A stretch of DNA of 64,000 nt from positions 178,553 to 242,552 of the forward strand of contig CBDCER010000001.1 of assembly GCA_965215855.1 (NCBI GenBank), written 5' to 3'. This document shows, piece by piece, positions 36,635-45,951 of this stretch. Source of the DNA: J027 sp965215855 (lineage in GTDB: Bacteria > Chloroflexota > Anaerolineae > Aggregatilineales > J027). The first letter of the stretch is position 1. Each line of letters opens with the position of its first letter. Below the pieces are notes generated by a model. The model was not told the DNA's origin and did no database searches. It saw only the letters and a program-made list of their open reading frames with translations. Position numbers and translations under genes: made by a program.

Positions 36635-37794
36635 GATGCCTCCGTCGGTGAATGGAAGATAATTAGGCTGGCAGTTTGGCTGTGTAGAAAGTTCTTGCCA
36701 GCAATGGGGCCGATTTCGCCCGCGCAGAAACAGCCAGCGATGCTGATGTCGCCTAGTGTGCGCTGGATAATCTCGATGTCGCCATTGGGGTGGTCATAGA
36801 GGCGTGTGCCACGCCCATTGCAGGTGAATAAGAATGCTCCAGCGGGCTGATCCATCAGCGTTTGCGGAACCAGCAACATTTCTAGATCTTCTTCGGCAGT
36901 GGCGGCGTCGCGCACATGAAATTGCACGGTCTCGCCGATGTTGATAGCTTCACCGATGGCGATAGAACCGTTACGCTGGTCAATGCCGACAATGCCCCGA
37001 ATGAGAAAATCGCCGCGCCCCAGCGTATCGTGGACTGGCTGAACGGCTCGCCCAATAAACAATCCTTTTTGCAACAGAACCCGGTCTTGCGGTGGCAGAT
37101 GGGCAATCAATTGCTGCATACGGGCAAATGGGGGTTGGCCCTGTAGATTGTTGATGACATTGCGTTGGGCGGCGGTGACCGTGTAGGGCTGCCCGATTGG
37201 GCGGCAACCTTGCGATACAATAATATCTACCGAGAGGTCTCCAGCAAGGGCAATACCAACGGCTCCCCGACTGTACGTGTTGTTGTTGACGACGAGGGTG
37301 TTGCCTAATGGACTGCTTGCCATCCCACCAACTATCGGAATATCAGGATAGTAGGAATTGAAGCCCCTAAGCACGCGATCAATGGGGGTGGTGCGGGGGT
37401 GGGCCACCATGATAAAGGCACGGGTATCATCCGGTGCGCCAATCGCAGCTCGGAAGGTATTGACATCTTGCAAGATTTGTTGCCAGTTGCCATCTAGCAT
37501 GAAGGGGGTGATCTCAACGCCGGGAAGGTGGGCAGCTATCAATGAAATAGCGGGCTTACGTTCAATTTCCTGGTCTGCGCTCACGATGCTTTCGCCCGTT
37601 GTGCCGATAAATGTATCTGCACCTAAAGCATCATACAACTGTTCGGCAATGGTGTCCGCGACGTAATTGAAGTGGGGGGACATGAAAACCATCGCTAGAT
37701 CAATTGGATGGCCTTGCATATCCAGTTGTTTAAGCAAGGCTGGAACGGCATCGCGGAAATCAGGGTTGGTTGCAAGCACCGAGGCGAAGTGCAT
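36631..37794 (-). CDS. FIST-domain sensory protein
   Basis: 387 residues covering FIST_N (about 25-220) and FIST_C (about 230-370). It includes FIGTTGES, PIVGGMASSP and FLFTCNGRG, then CFCAGEIGPI near the C terminus. FIST domains are thought to bind small ligands such as amino acids in signalling proteins. There is no attached output domain, so its output may be through the hydrolase it overlaps. An AAGGAG site precedes the start. Confidence 0.88.
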   Translation of the reverse strand: MHFASVLATNPDFRDAVPALLKQLDMQGHPIDLAMVFMSPHFNYVADTIAEQLYDALGADTFIGTTGESIVSADQEIERKPAISLIAAHLPGVEITPFMLDGNWQQILQDVNTFRAAIGAPDDTRAFIMVAHPRTTPIDRVLRGFNSYYPDIPIVGGMASSPLGNTLVVNNNTYSRGAVGIALAGDLSVDIIVSQGCRPIGQPYTVTAAQRNVINNLQGQPPFARMQQLIAHLPPQDRVLLQKGLFIGRAVQPVHDTLGRGDFLIRGIVGIDQRNGSIAIGEAINIGETVQFHVRDAATAEEDLEMLLVPQTLMDQPAGAFLFTCNGRGTRLYDHPNGDIEIIQRTLGDISIAGCFCAGEIGPIAGKNFLHSQTASLIIFHSPTEAS

Positions 37795-37803
37795 GGTTGC
37801 TCC

Positions 37804-38118
37804 TTAATTGGCGAAAAAGCCAAAATCAATGTAGTAGTTCTGGTCGTCGGTTTGGCCGTGTGTTTTGAAGACGAATACACGCCGATCATGACGTTTCATT
37901 TTCTTCTTCAGTGTATTCCACTGCGATTTCGAGGGTGGGGTGCTGGAAAAGTAATCTGGGCGGAAGATAGCACGGTAGTGTCCGTCACTGAAGCCGATTA
38001 GCTTCAAGAGGTGTGTTGCTTCAATATTGCGTGTAGTCAGTACCCGAGAAACGTAAGCCATCACAGAATCACGCTTCCGTTGTGTAAATCTGGGTAAATC
38101 TTTGTCTGCCACCACCAA
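37804..38118 (-). CDS. Uncharacterised 104-residue protein
   Basis: The protein is basic, rich in Lys/Arg in the middle (KSQWNTLKKKMKRHDRRVFVFK), and ends in an acidic/aromatic strand (YYIDFGFF). No membrane helix or motif is recognised. It sits between the FIST and alpha-mannosidase genes with gaps of 9 and 15 bases and is part of the same four-gene unit. Confidence 0.6.
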   Translation of the reverse strand: MVVADKDLPRFTQRKRDSVMAYVSRVLTTRNIEATHLLKLIGFSDGHYRAIFRPDYFSSTPPSKSQWNTLKKKMKRHDRRVFVFKTHGQTDDQNYYIDFGFFAN

Positions 38119-38133
38119 TTCTCCTAGAATTTA

Positions 38134-40662
38134 TTATGAATCTGCTTCTTCTAACAGGTTGCAACGTTGCCAACGGCCATTACGTGTCAGTTTAAGTGTC
38201 TGGATTTCATAGGGCTGGAGTTCTATTGTGTACATATGGGTGTCATCCAGGCGAAGGTCGGCAATGGTTGGTTGCCCGGCGGTTTCGACCAGTCGCATGA
38301 CAATGGCGTCATCGTCTTCAGCTTTCTTAAGTGCCCCCAAAATCACCGTTGCTGGCTCGATCTGTAGAAATGGTACAGGTTGAGCCAGGGCGTTGGTTGG
38401 CGGAGTTGGGGGATGGTAGACAAAGAATCGCTCGAAGGGATGATTGAGTTCTAACGCAGCTAAGACAAGATCAGCAGCGAGCGTGGCGCTATTGCTATCG
38501 GCGAGTAGGCGGAAGTGGGTGTCGATCTGTGTCTGATCCATGTAGCTATAGGGTCTGTCGGTTGGCACGTCGGTTTCTATCCAGCTGCTGTGCGTTGCAC
38601 CCCGGCTGATGCTCAATCCCAATTTGCCATCTGGTGCAATGTCCAGGCCATATTGCCCATTGTTAGCGATTCCAACATTCATTTTTTCTGATTCGAGCCA
38701 CAGCCAGCGTGTATAGGAATACTCCGTTGCGTCAGTGGGACACTCGGTCACGCCATAGGGCACTTCGCAGATGGCGCGAGTGTTGGGTAAATCAAACGGG
38801 AACACCAGTTTGATCATTTTGTGACGGGCTTGCATATACAGTCGGTTGTGAATGTCGATATAGGGTAAATCAGCATAAAAAGTGAAGCGTAATGCAGCGC
38901 GAGTATATTGCCATCCGACCAGGCATTCTACCGTGATCCAGGCATCTCCATGAGCGATGATGCGTAAGGCTGGGCCGTCGTGGCCTTCCATCCCAGCATA
39001 GTCACCGACTGCGGCAGGTGACAGTGCAGTCAATGGACTATGGGGAATATTGTAGATGTTGTTATATTCCCCACCCCAGGCATGGGAAACGTCGTGCATG
39101 GCGAACAACTGGAGAGGCGCTTTGAGTAGATTCTTGCCACTGTCACGTTCAATTAATGCCACGAGAGCTGCTTGATTGTGCGAGAAGTGAGCCGACCACC
39201 ACTGATTCTCAATGTGGATGCCGTCAACATCTTCGTTATAGTGCAGGGCATTGGTATTGAGAGATTGCTGTGGCTCGAATCGGATTTCGTAGCGCCGGGC
39301 GCTGAGAGGTGGAACCTCGGCCACGAAACCGATAAAAGGCTGCCAGGTGGTTTCTTCCAGAATGGCATCGGGACTGCCACTGGTTTGGAAGGGAACCGGC
39401 GTGTTGGTGTCATCATAGAGTGTGAATTGGCGGGGTTCTGGTGGCGGCGCATAGGCACTGAGGAAGTTGCAACCGACGGGTGCTTGTAGCGCGGTACTGT
39501 GTGGATTGAAGACATACAGCGGGATCGTACCCGACGTGGGCGCGACATTGGGCAATAGTGCGTGTTGGGCTTTGACGATAACGCGCCGGGCAATGTCGTG
39601 GGCATAGCCAAACATATCATCTACACCAGGCATCGCCGTTTCGGTCAATGACCCACACAGAATATCATGGAAGGTATTCAGGCCGAGACGCTTCCAGGCG
39701 GCGTGAATCGCTTCAGCGGGGTATCGCCAGCCATAACGCCACCAGGCAATGGTCGCCCATCGCTCGGCAGATGCCAGCAATGCCTCACCTTCGCGCATCT
39801 GGCGTTTGATAGGGGCGATGGAGGTATATGTGCCGACCAACGTGCGCTGCAATTCGCCCTCGAATACTGGGAAATCTTGGCGTTGTTGGGTGATGCGGGC
39901 CAGGTACGCTTCAGGTGTGCTATGGCGCAGTTCCACGTCGCCATCTGCTAATTCTTCAATCATCCTTCGGAAATGTTCCAGGTCATGTCGGGTTGCGCCG
40001 CCACCATGATCGCCGAGTCCCCAGGTAACGAGCGTATCCATGCCAGTTTCGCGGGCGATTCGGATACCATTGCGAGCCTGTTCCTGGGCCTGACCGGGGC
40101 GGGGTGTGCCATACCAACCCGTATCGGGACGCAGGGCCAGCACTTCGGAGCCATCCATCCCTCGCCAGCGATAGATGGCGCCAGGGAGTTCGATTTGGTC
40201 AGGTTTGGGGCGACAGTGGATATACAACGAAAAGCCGCTTTGTCGGAGCAATTGAGGCAGGCTACAAGGATGGCCGAAGCTATCGAAATTATAGGCCACG
40301 GGCGGGCGCACGCCGAATTTTTCCTGAAAATAGCGTCGCCCTTCCATGATGATTCGCACTAAGGTTTCGCCGCCCGGCATGTTGCAGTCGGGTTGCAGAT
40401 ACCAGCCACCGCTGATATTCCAGCGTCCGGCCTTCACTAGTTGCTGAATTCGCCCGAACAGTGGCGGATCATATTCTTCAACCCATTCATAGAGCAGGCT
40501 TTCGTTGTGGTTGAAGACGAACTCTGGGAATTCATCAAGGAGTTGGGCAGCCGTGTGGAAAGTGGAGATGGTTTCGCGCAAACCCTCTTCCCAGGGCCAC
40601 ATCCATACCGGATCAATGTGGGCGTTGCAAATCAGATGCACGATGGGGCGATCAGTGGGCAT
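38134..40662 (-). CDS. Glycoside hydrolase family 38 alpha-mannosidase
   Basis: 842 residues. Zinc-binding His15 and Asp17 are in NAHIDPVWMWPWEE. The catalytic nucleophile is probably Asp127 in YNFDSFGHPCSL, and TWGLGDHGGG is also typical. The C-terminal beta domains are complete. There is no signal peptide, so it acts in the cytoplasm on alpha-mannosides, in the manner of MngB-type enzymes. It is first in the four-gene unit with the FIST protein and hydrolase; what links them is unknown. Confidence 0.92.
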   Translation of the reverse strand: MPTDRPIVHLICNAHIDPVWMWPWEEGLRETISTFHTAAQLLDEFPEFVFNHNESLLYEWVEEYDPPLFGRIQQLVKAGRWNISGGWYLQPDCNMPGGETLVRIIMEGRRYFQEKFGVRPPVAYNFDSFGHPCSLPQLLRQSGFSLYIHCRPKPDQIELPGAIYRWRGMDGSEVLALRPDTGWYGTPRPGQAQEQARNGIRIARETGMDTLVTWGLGDHGGGATRHDLEHFRRMIEELADGDVELRHSTPEAYLARITQQRQDFPVFEGELQRTLVGTYTSIAPIKRQMREGEALLASAERWATIAWWRYGWRYPAEAIHAAWKRLGLNTFHDILCGSLTETAMPGVDDMFGYAHDIARRVIVKAQHALLPNVAPTSGTIPLYVFNPHSTALQAPVGCNFLSAYAPPPEPRQFTLYDDTNTPVPFQTSGSPDAILEETTWQPFIGFVAEVPPLSARRYEIRFEPQQSLNTNALHYNEDVDGIHIENQWWSAHFSHNQAALVALIERDSGKNLLKAPLQLFAMHDVSHAWGGEYNNIYNIPHSPLTALSPAAVGDYAGMEGHDGPALRIIAHGDAWITVECLVGWQYTRAALRFTFYADLPYIDIHNRLYMQARHKMIKLVFPFDLPNTRAICEVPYGVTECPTDATEYSYTRWLWLESEKMNVGIANNGQYGLDIAPDGKLGLSISRGATHSSWIETDVPTDRPYSYMDQTQIDTHFRLLADSNSATLAADLVLAALELNHPFERFFVYHPPTPPTNALAQPVPFLQIEPATVILGALKKAEDDDAIVMRLVETAGQPTIADLRLDDTHMYTIELQPYEIQTLKLTRNGRWQRCNLLEEADS

Positions 40663-40734
40663 GATAAGACCTTGTCTGTTGACGATGTGAATTTAATTAT
40701 AACGTGCCTGCTGGGATGAAGATATGGATAGCGT

Positions 40735-40767
40735 GCGGGTGATTTCTGGCTGTCAGTCACCACCCGC
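40735..40767 (-). terminator. Hairpin just after the ald stop codon
   Basis: GCGGGTG (40735-40741) and CACCCGC (40761-40767) are perfect inverted copies, starting 9 bases beyond the end of ald on the minus strand. No U-run follows on that strand. It probably marks the end of the long acs operon. Confidence 0.35.
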
Positions 40768-40776
40768 TTTTGAGCA

Positions 40777-41853
40777 TTATGGTGTCGCCATCTGGGCCTC
40801 GCTGGGGATCGCCACACTGCCGCGCAGTTCGGGGCTTTGGGCCAGGGCGTTGACGATGCCTTCTGTTGCGACCAGTTGGATATAAGGCCAGGCGGCGTTG
40901 ACAAAAGCATTGGTGGCGGTACGCCCCACAACGCCAGGGACATTCGGCACACAATAATGGTTGATGCCTTCGAACATGAACACCGGCTTGTCGTGATGAG
41001 TGGGACGGCTGGTTTCGATGCTGCCGCCCTGATCAATGCTCATGTCGATGATGAGTGAGCCAGGCCGCATGGATTGAACCATCTCGCGGGTGATGATCTG
41101 AGGCGCACGTTGACCGGTAACCTGCACCGCACCGACTAGTACATCTGCAAAGGTGCAAACTCGGTGCAAATTGATCTCGTGTGCGATCATAGTGGTGATG
41201 GGACCAACCGGATATTGATGATGAACATTTTGCAGCTTTCGCAGGTCGTAGTCTAGAAGGATAACCCGTGATCCCATCTGTATGAAAGCCCGCGCCGCAT
41301 TAACACCAACAACTCCCGCGCCGATGATTACTGCTTCAGCCGGAGGCACGCCGGCAATACCGCCAAGCAAAATGCCGTTGCCGCCCCGATTGTTTTGCAG
41401 ATATTGGGCAGCAATTTGGGCTATCATGCGGCCCCCAATTTGACTGAGGGGAAACAAGACGGGTAGTCGGCCATCTTCTTCCTGAATCAGTTCGTAAGCA
41501 ACAGGGGTAATGTTTTTCTCAGTTAATAGGCGGGTGCGGCTCTCGACGGCGCTGGCAAGCATCATGAATGCCATGATGACCTGGTCGCCCTTCATCCATC
41601 TTACCTCTTCCTCGGTGGGGCGCAGGATTTTGAGAATGAGGTCAGCACGCCGGAATACCTCGTCCTTTTCATAGGCGATTTGCGCCCCGGCCTTTTGGTA
41701 TTCAGCATCGGTAAAGCCGCTGCCGATGCCTGCGCCGGTTTCAACATAACATTTGAGACCCTGTGCGGTCAGGAGTGACACACCGTTAGGGGTTAATCCG
41801 ACCCGATATTCAAAGGGCCGATGTTCTTTGGGGATGCCAACTGCATAAGCCAT
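40777..41853 (-). CDS. ald: Alanine dehydrogenase
   Basis: 358 residues, the usual length. It has the Ala-DH/PNT N-terminal signature (GIPKEHRPFEYRVGLTP), a Rossmann dinucleotide site IIGAGVVGVNAARAF, and the C-terminal INHYCVPNVPGVVGRTATNAF. It interconverts alanine with pyruvate plus ammonia using NAD. AAGGAG lies 8 bases before the ATG. It is the last gene of the acs operon, 23 bases after a cooC gene, and could link acetyl-CoA or pyruvate carbon to nitrogen balance. That link is inferred. Confidence 0.9.
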   Translation of the reverse strand: MAYAVGIPKEHRPFEYRVGLTPNGVSLLTAQGLKCYVETGAGIGSGFTDAEYQKAGAQIAYEKDEVFRRADLILKILRPTEEEVRWMKGDQVIMAFMMLASAVESRTRLLTEKNITPVAYELIQEEDGRLPVLFPLSQIGGRMIAQIAAQYLQNNRGGNGILLGGIAGVPPAEAVIIGAGVVGVNAARAFIQMGSRVILLDYDLRKLQNVHHQYPVGPITTMIAHEINLHRVCTFADVLVGAVQVTGQRAPQIITREMVQSMRPGSLIIDMSIDQGGSIETSRPTHHDKPVFMFEGINHYCVPNVPGVVGRTATNAFVNAAWPYIQLVATEGIVNALAQSPELRGSVAIPSEAQMATP

Positions 41854-41876
41854 TCAATATACTCCTTGTGGAGCGT

Positions 41877-42668
41877 CTATTGTAAAACCTTTTGCATCAT
41901 TGTTGCCACTGCTTTGTAGACCGACGAGTCGTCGCCAAGTTCAACCAGAGGGCGTCCAGCGAATTCAAACTCGACCAATTGGTTATCGCGCGGAATCGTG
42001 CCGAGCAAAGGAATGTCCAGGGCATCAATTCGCTTTTGCAGTGGAACTGGAACGGTATCTGAATCCAGATTATTGAGAATTAGATAAGCCTGCTCAATAT
42101 TAATATCCATGTCTTTCCGAAAACCAGCAATGCGCTCGGCGGCCACGATACCGCGATGTGTGGCGTCACTGACAATCAGTAATGCTTGAACATCGCGGGT
42201 GGTGCGGCGGCTGAGATGTTCCATGCCAGCTTCATTATCAATCACCACGTAGCGATAGCTCTTGCTGATACTATCGACCACTTCGCGTAGATTATGGTTG
42301 ACGGCGCAGTAGCAACCGGGGCCTTCTGAACGCCCCATTGCAATCAGGTCGAAGCGATGACCTTCGGATACTGACGTGCGTACCTGATAATCCAGATAGT
42401 CGCGTTTGGTCATGCCGCCTTGCAAGCTGCCCATCGCTGCGCCGCCTGCGTGCAAAGATTGTTTGACTTCTTGTAGCAGGTTTTCGCGGATGTCGCCGAC
42501 AGTCCATTCTAAATCCAGGCCAAGTACCATATTCAGGTTGCTGCTGGGGTCTGCATCTATAGCGAGAACTGCGCCGGGTTGTGTTTGGACCAGATACTTG
42601 ATAACCATGCCGGAAATGGTGGTTTTGCCGACGCCGCCTTTGCCAGCGAGTGCGATGGTTGTCGTCAT
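41877..42668 (-). CDS. cooC: CooC-type nickel-insertion ATPase (second copy)
   Basis: 263 residues from ATG 42668, chosen because GAGGAGA lies 7 bases upstream. The P-loop is the deviant Walker A AGKGGVGKTTIS, and a Cys-x-Cys motif (CYCAVNH) is present near residue 128. CooC proteins are MinD-like ATPases that load nickel into CO dehydrogenase; the Cys pair binds the metal at the dimer interface. It lies 13 bases downstream of another cooC. Confidence 0.88.
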   Translation of the reverse strand: MTTTIALAGKGGVGKTTISGMVIKYLVQTQPGAVLAIDADPSSNLNMVLGLDLEWTVGDIRENLLQEVKQSLHAGGAAMGSLQGGMTKRDYLDYQVRTSVSEGHRFDLIAMGRSEGPGCYCAVNHNLREVVDSISKSYRYVVIDNEAGMEHLSRRTTRDVQALLIVSDATHRGIVAAERIAGFRKDMDINIEQAYLILNNLDSDTVPVPLQKRIDALDIPLLGTIPRDNQLVEFEFAGRPLVELGDDSSVYKAVATMMQKVLQ

Positions 42669-42681
42669 TGTTGAGTCTCCT

Positions 42682-43452
42682 CTATGTGTTTTCCAGTTTA
42701 TCGGCAATTTGCTCCGCAGCTTGCCGCAGAGCTTCCACATGGTCATAGACGGCGATTCCCAAACGATCCGCTTCCTGCACCGCCAGATCAGCCGCCAGCG
42801 TGCCGATAACGGGAATCTCTGGTGTCTGGTCCTGGAGAAATGCCGCTTCGTCGTCGTTGCGGACTTTGTTGCCGACCAGCCACAAGCGTGTCAGGCCAAT
42901 GTCATTTGCCAGTTTCTTGATCTGAGCAGCAGTTCCCAGGCTGCGACGGGTAGGTTCCACAACAACTAGCATAGCATCCACGAAATCGACAGTAGCGCGG
43001 CCCAGATGCTCAACACCGGCGTACATATCCATAATTAGCACATCTTCATCCCGAAACATGAGATGGGTGAATAGCGTCTTGAGCATGGCGCTTTCAGGGC
43101 ATATACAGCCCGAACCACCCAGGTCTACACTGCCCATTTCCAATAAGCGGACGCCTCGATGGATGACATTGAATCGCTCTGGAATATCATCGACACGCGG
43201 ATTTAGCGTGAAAAAGCCACCAATTGTGCCAGGTTTCGCGCCAGTGCGTTCTTCAATCAGGGCATCCATTTCAGCGATAGGGCGTAGCTGCTCCCGTAGC
43301 TCATCCGGAAAACCCAGTGCCCCAGCCAGGCAGGGCGATGGATCGGCGTCAACGGCTAATACATCACGCCCGGCGTCGGCGTAAACTTGAGCCAGCAGGG
43401 CAGCCAGGGTCGTTTTACCCACGCCGCCCTTACCACTGATTGCCAGTTTCAT
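42682..43452 (-). CDS. cooC: CooC-type nickel-insertion ATPase (first copy)
   Basis: 256 residues. Deviant Walker A SGKGGVGKTTLA at the N terminus, and Cys-x-Cys in GSGCICPES at about residue 113-117. Two CooC/AcsF-type ATPases in one operon are common: one (CooC) for the CODH C-cluster and one (AcsF) for the ACS A-cluster. Which is which cannot be told from motifs alone. GGAGGT lies upstream of ATG 43452. Confidence 0.88.
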   Translation of the reverse strand: MKLAISGKGGVGKTTLAALLAQVYADAGRDVLAVDADPSPCLAGALGFPDELREQLRPIAEMDALIEERTGAKPGTIGGFFTLNPRVDDIPERFNVIHRGVRLLEMGSVDLGGSGCICPESAMLKTLFTHLMFRDEDVLIMDMYAGVEHLGRATVDFVDAMLVVVEPTRRSLGTAAQIKKLANDIGLTRLWLVGNKVRNDDEAAFLQDQTPEIPVIGTLAADLAVQEADRLGIAVYDHVEALRQAAEQIADKLENT

Positions 43453-43474
43453 GTTTTTGTATAACCTCCGCTAC

Positions 43475-44950
43475 CTACGATTCTACCATTTCTGGGACAG
43501 GTTGGGCAGCAGGTTGTGGAACCAAACCGGCCTCGGTGACGATGCGCGGCACGATGGCTTCCCAGCCGACCGCCATCAGATGGACACCATTGATGCCTTC
43601 TTTTTGCCGAACAGCCTCAATCAATTCCAGCGCGATGTTGACGCCTTCTTCCTGCACACCATCACCAGCTGCTTCCAATCGTTTCATCAGGTGATCGGGA
43701 ATGAAGACCCCTGGCACTTCATTGTGCATGTATTGGGCCATTTTTAAGCTCTTCAGCGGGGTAATGCCGATGAGGATGTATACCTTGTCCAAAATATCGC
43801 GTTTGGCGAGTTCATTCATCCAGACTTCTAGGCCATCGGGGTCGTAGACCAGATTCGTCTGGAAGAATTGTGCCCCGGCGTTGACTTTCTTGTGTTCGCG
43901 GATGGCCTGAAACTGAGGTTCGGACGCATATGGAGCAGCAGCGGCTCCCAGGAATAGTTTCGGCGGGAACTTGATGCGGCGTCCGTCCAGATAGACACCT
44001 TCATCACGCATACGGCGTAGAATCCAGAGCATCTGAATGGAGTCGATGTCTATAATGTCCGAACGGCCCAATGGTGCTGGCCCCATGCGACTGTGATCGC
44101 CGGAGAGACACAATACATTGCGGATGCCCAGGGCGCTTGCCCCGATGACCTCAGATTGCAATCCCATGCGCGTGCGGTCACGAGCCGCGATTTGCATGAC
44201 GGGTTCGGCGCAATTTTGCAGAGTCATCACACTGCACGCCAGACTCGACATGCGGGCGGTCGCCGAGGGGTTATCGGTGAAGTTGATTGCCGCCACATAA
44301 GGTTTGACCATCTCGATATTACGAGTTAGCTTGCCTGTCGCGGTACTCATGGGCGGGGCGACCTCGGCGGTGACCACAAACTCGCCTGCCTTTAGACGCC
44401 GTTCGAGTTCGGATTGTGGTTCTTCGTAGGTGGGTGGGTGATATTTGTCATCGCCTTGCCACCAGATTGGTTGGCGGACAGGGTAGAAAACGGAATCCCA
44501 CATCTTGGCGCGACGTTGCGGATTGCGGGAGATCATGGCTCCCATAAATTTACGAACACCGACCTTGCGGACCTCGCGAAATACATCGCCCCAGGTTTCG
44601 GTGCCCACCTTGTCCCAATCGAGGGGGGGCAGGACTTCGAGCAGCTTCTCTTCGCGTTCCATGGCGAAGGATCGCTCGTAAATCTTATACCAGATGCAGG
44701 GTCGCGTGCTATCCACATAGCAGTATTCGGAGGTTGACCCACCACAGGGGCCATTCCGTGCGCCTTTGGGACATTCCATTGGGCAGATATACGCGGTTTC
44801 CTGCAATAAGCAATTGCCACACATCCGGCAACCAAACAGTGGCCCCTTGACCATGCGCTCGACCCGCGCCAGCCAGCGCCGGCCTAGCGGCTCACGTTTG
44901 AAGGGGTAATAAGGCGGTTGCCAACGTCTTCCAGGGGTAAAACCAGGCAT
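43475..44950 (-). CDS. MetV-MetF fusion: methylene-tetrahydrofolate reductase
   Basis: 491 residues. The N-terminal ~100 residues are a Cys-rich MetV-type module (GCRMCGNCLLQ, ICPMECPKGARNGPCGG, YCYVD), expected to hold a metal or Fe-S centre. From about 190 to the end is the MetF TIM barrel (EVAPPMSTATGKL, INFTDNPSATARMS, LCLSGDHSRMG). The enzyme reduces methylene-THF to methyl-THF, the methyl donor of the pathway. In Moorella these are two proteins; here they are fused. Confidence 0.87.
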   Translation of the reverse strand: MPGFTPGRRWQPPYYPFKREPLGRRWLARVERMVKGPLFGCRMCGNCLLQETAYICPMECPKGARNGPCGGSTSEYCYVDSTRPCIWYKIYERSFAMEREEKLLEVLPPLDWDKVGTETWGDVFREVRKVGVRKFMGAMISRNPQRRAKMWDSVFYPVRQPIWWQGDDKYHPPTYEEPQSELERRLKAGEFVVTAEVAPPMSTATGKLTRNIEMVKPYVAAINFTDNPSATARMSSLACSVMTLQNCAEPVMQIAARDRTRMGLQSEVIGASALGIRNVLCLSGDHSRMGPAPLGRSDIIDIDSIQMLWILRRMRDEGVYLDGRRIKFPPKLFLGAAAAPYASEPQFQAIREHKKVNAGAQFFQTNLVYDPDGLEVWMNELAKRDILDKVYILIGITPLKSLKMAQYMHNEVPGVFIPDHLMKRLEAAGDGVQEEGVNIALELIEAVRQKEGINGVHLMAVGWEAIVPRIVTEAGLVPQPAAQPVPEMVES

Positions 44951-45015
44951 GTAGTATCAGTCTCCTTTGAGCGGTCTTAGAGTACCCGCAAGGTCCACTC
45001 GTCATCAGATAATCG

Positions 45016-45939
45016 TTATTGTTGAAGGTACGAATCGGCGTAAATGACCTGATTCAGCAACACCTGGACAGTCTTCCAGATGGCTGCTTGATCAGGATCA
45101 CTCATATCTACGTCATCTACGGTCGGTGTTTCCATATTAGCGACACGGTCATGAAGTTTCAGGTATAGACGGCCAACGGCGGTGCTTTCGTCGCGCTCTT
45201 CGATAATACGGATGGTTTCTTTCAATTCCTCGTCCAGTGGGTCGGCGATCATCATCTGCAGGCCCACACCCATCAGCATCACACAATAGGTGAGGTTAAT
45301 CAGGCCACGATTTTGATGCGGAACGGCATTGGAAACATTGGAAAGGCCAATGGAAATGGCGGGTGGTGGATCCCAGGCGAATTGCAGGGTACGCACAGCT
45401 TCGATCAGCTCTGGGCCATATTCTTGACAACCAGAAACGGTCAGTACCAGTGGGTCGATGATGAGATCAGTGATAGGAAAGTCAATCTCCAGCATACGCG
45501 GGATCAGTTGCTCTAGCGCGATGGTCACGCGATCATCAGAACTGACTGGAATACCGCTTTTGCCCATCGTCAACGCGACTAGACGGGTGTTGTATTGTTT
45601 GGCGAGGAGCGGTACTTTTTCCAAGCGTTCTGGCTCGGCAGAGGTCGAGTTGATGATGGGTTGGGCTTTGGTGATTTTTTTCAAGCCCGCTTCGATACCC
45701 AGAATGTTGGTGCTGTCGAAGCTCAATGGTACATCGACAACAGCTTCAACCTGCTCGACCATCCAGGGGAAAACCTCTTCCCAGTCTTTTTTGCGTGGCC
45801 CCAGGTTCAGGTCAAGTGCCTGCGCTCCGGCTTCGACCTGCCGGACAGCTAAGTCTTGAAAAAACTTCCCGTCGCGTGCCTTCAAGGCATCTTTGACTTT
45901 TTGCGAGATGATATGAATATTCTCGCCGATAATGTACAT
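45016..45939 (-). CDS. acsE: Methyl-THF:corrinoid iron-sulfur protein methyltransferase
   Basis: 307 residues, pterin-binding TIM barrel. Typical segments are IIGENIHIISQK at the N terminus, ALDLNLGP, SFDSTN, INSTSAEPERLE and SIGLSNVSNAVP. It transfers the methyl group of methyl-THF to the cobalamin of the AcsC/AcsD protein. It lies between RACo and the MetV-MetF fusion in the operon, with a 12-base gap upstream. Confidence 0.92.
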   Translation of the reverse strand: MYIIGENIHIISQKVKDALKARDGKFFQDLAVRQVEAGAQALDLNLGPRKKDWEEVFPWMVEQVEAVVDVPLSFDSTNILGIEAGLKKITKAQPIINSTSAEPERLEKVPLLAKQYNTRLVALTMGKSGIPVSSDDRVTIALEQLIPRMLEIDFPITDLIIDPLVLTVSGCQEYGPELIEAVRTLQFAWDPPPAISIGLSNVSNAVPHQNRGLINLTYCVMLMGVGLQMMIADPLDEELKETIRIIEERDESTAVGRLYLKLHDRVANMETPTVDDVDMSDPDQAAIWKTVQVLLNQVIYADSYLQQ

Positions 45940-45951
45940 ATTGTGTCTCCT

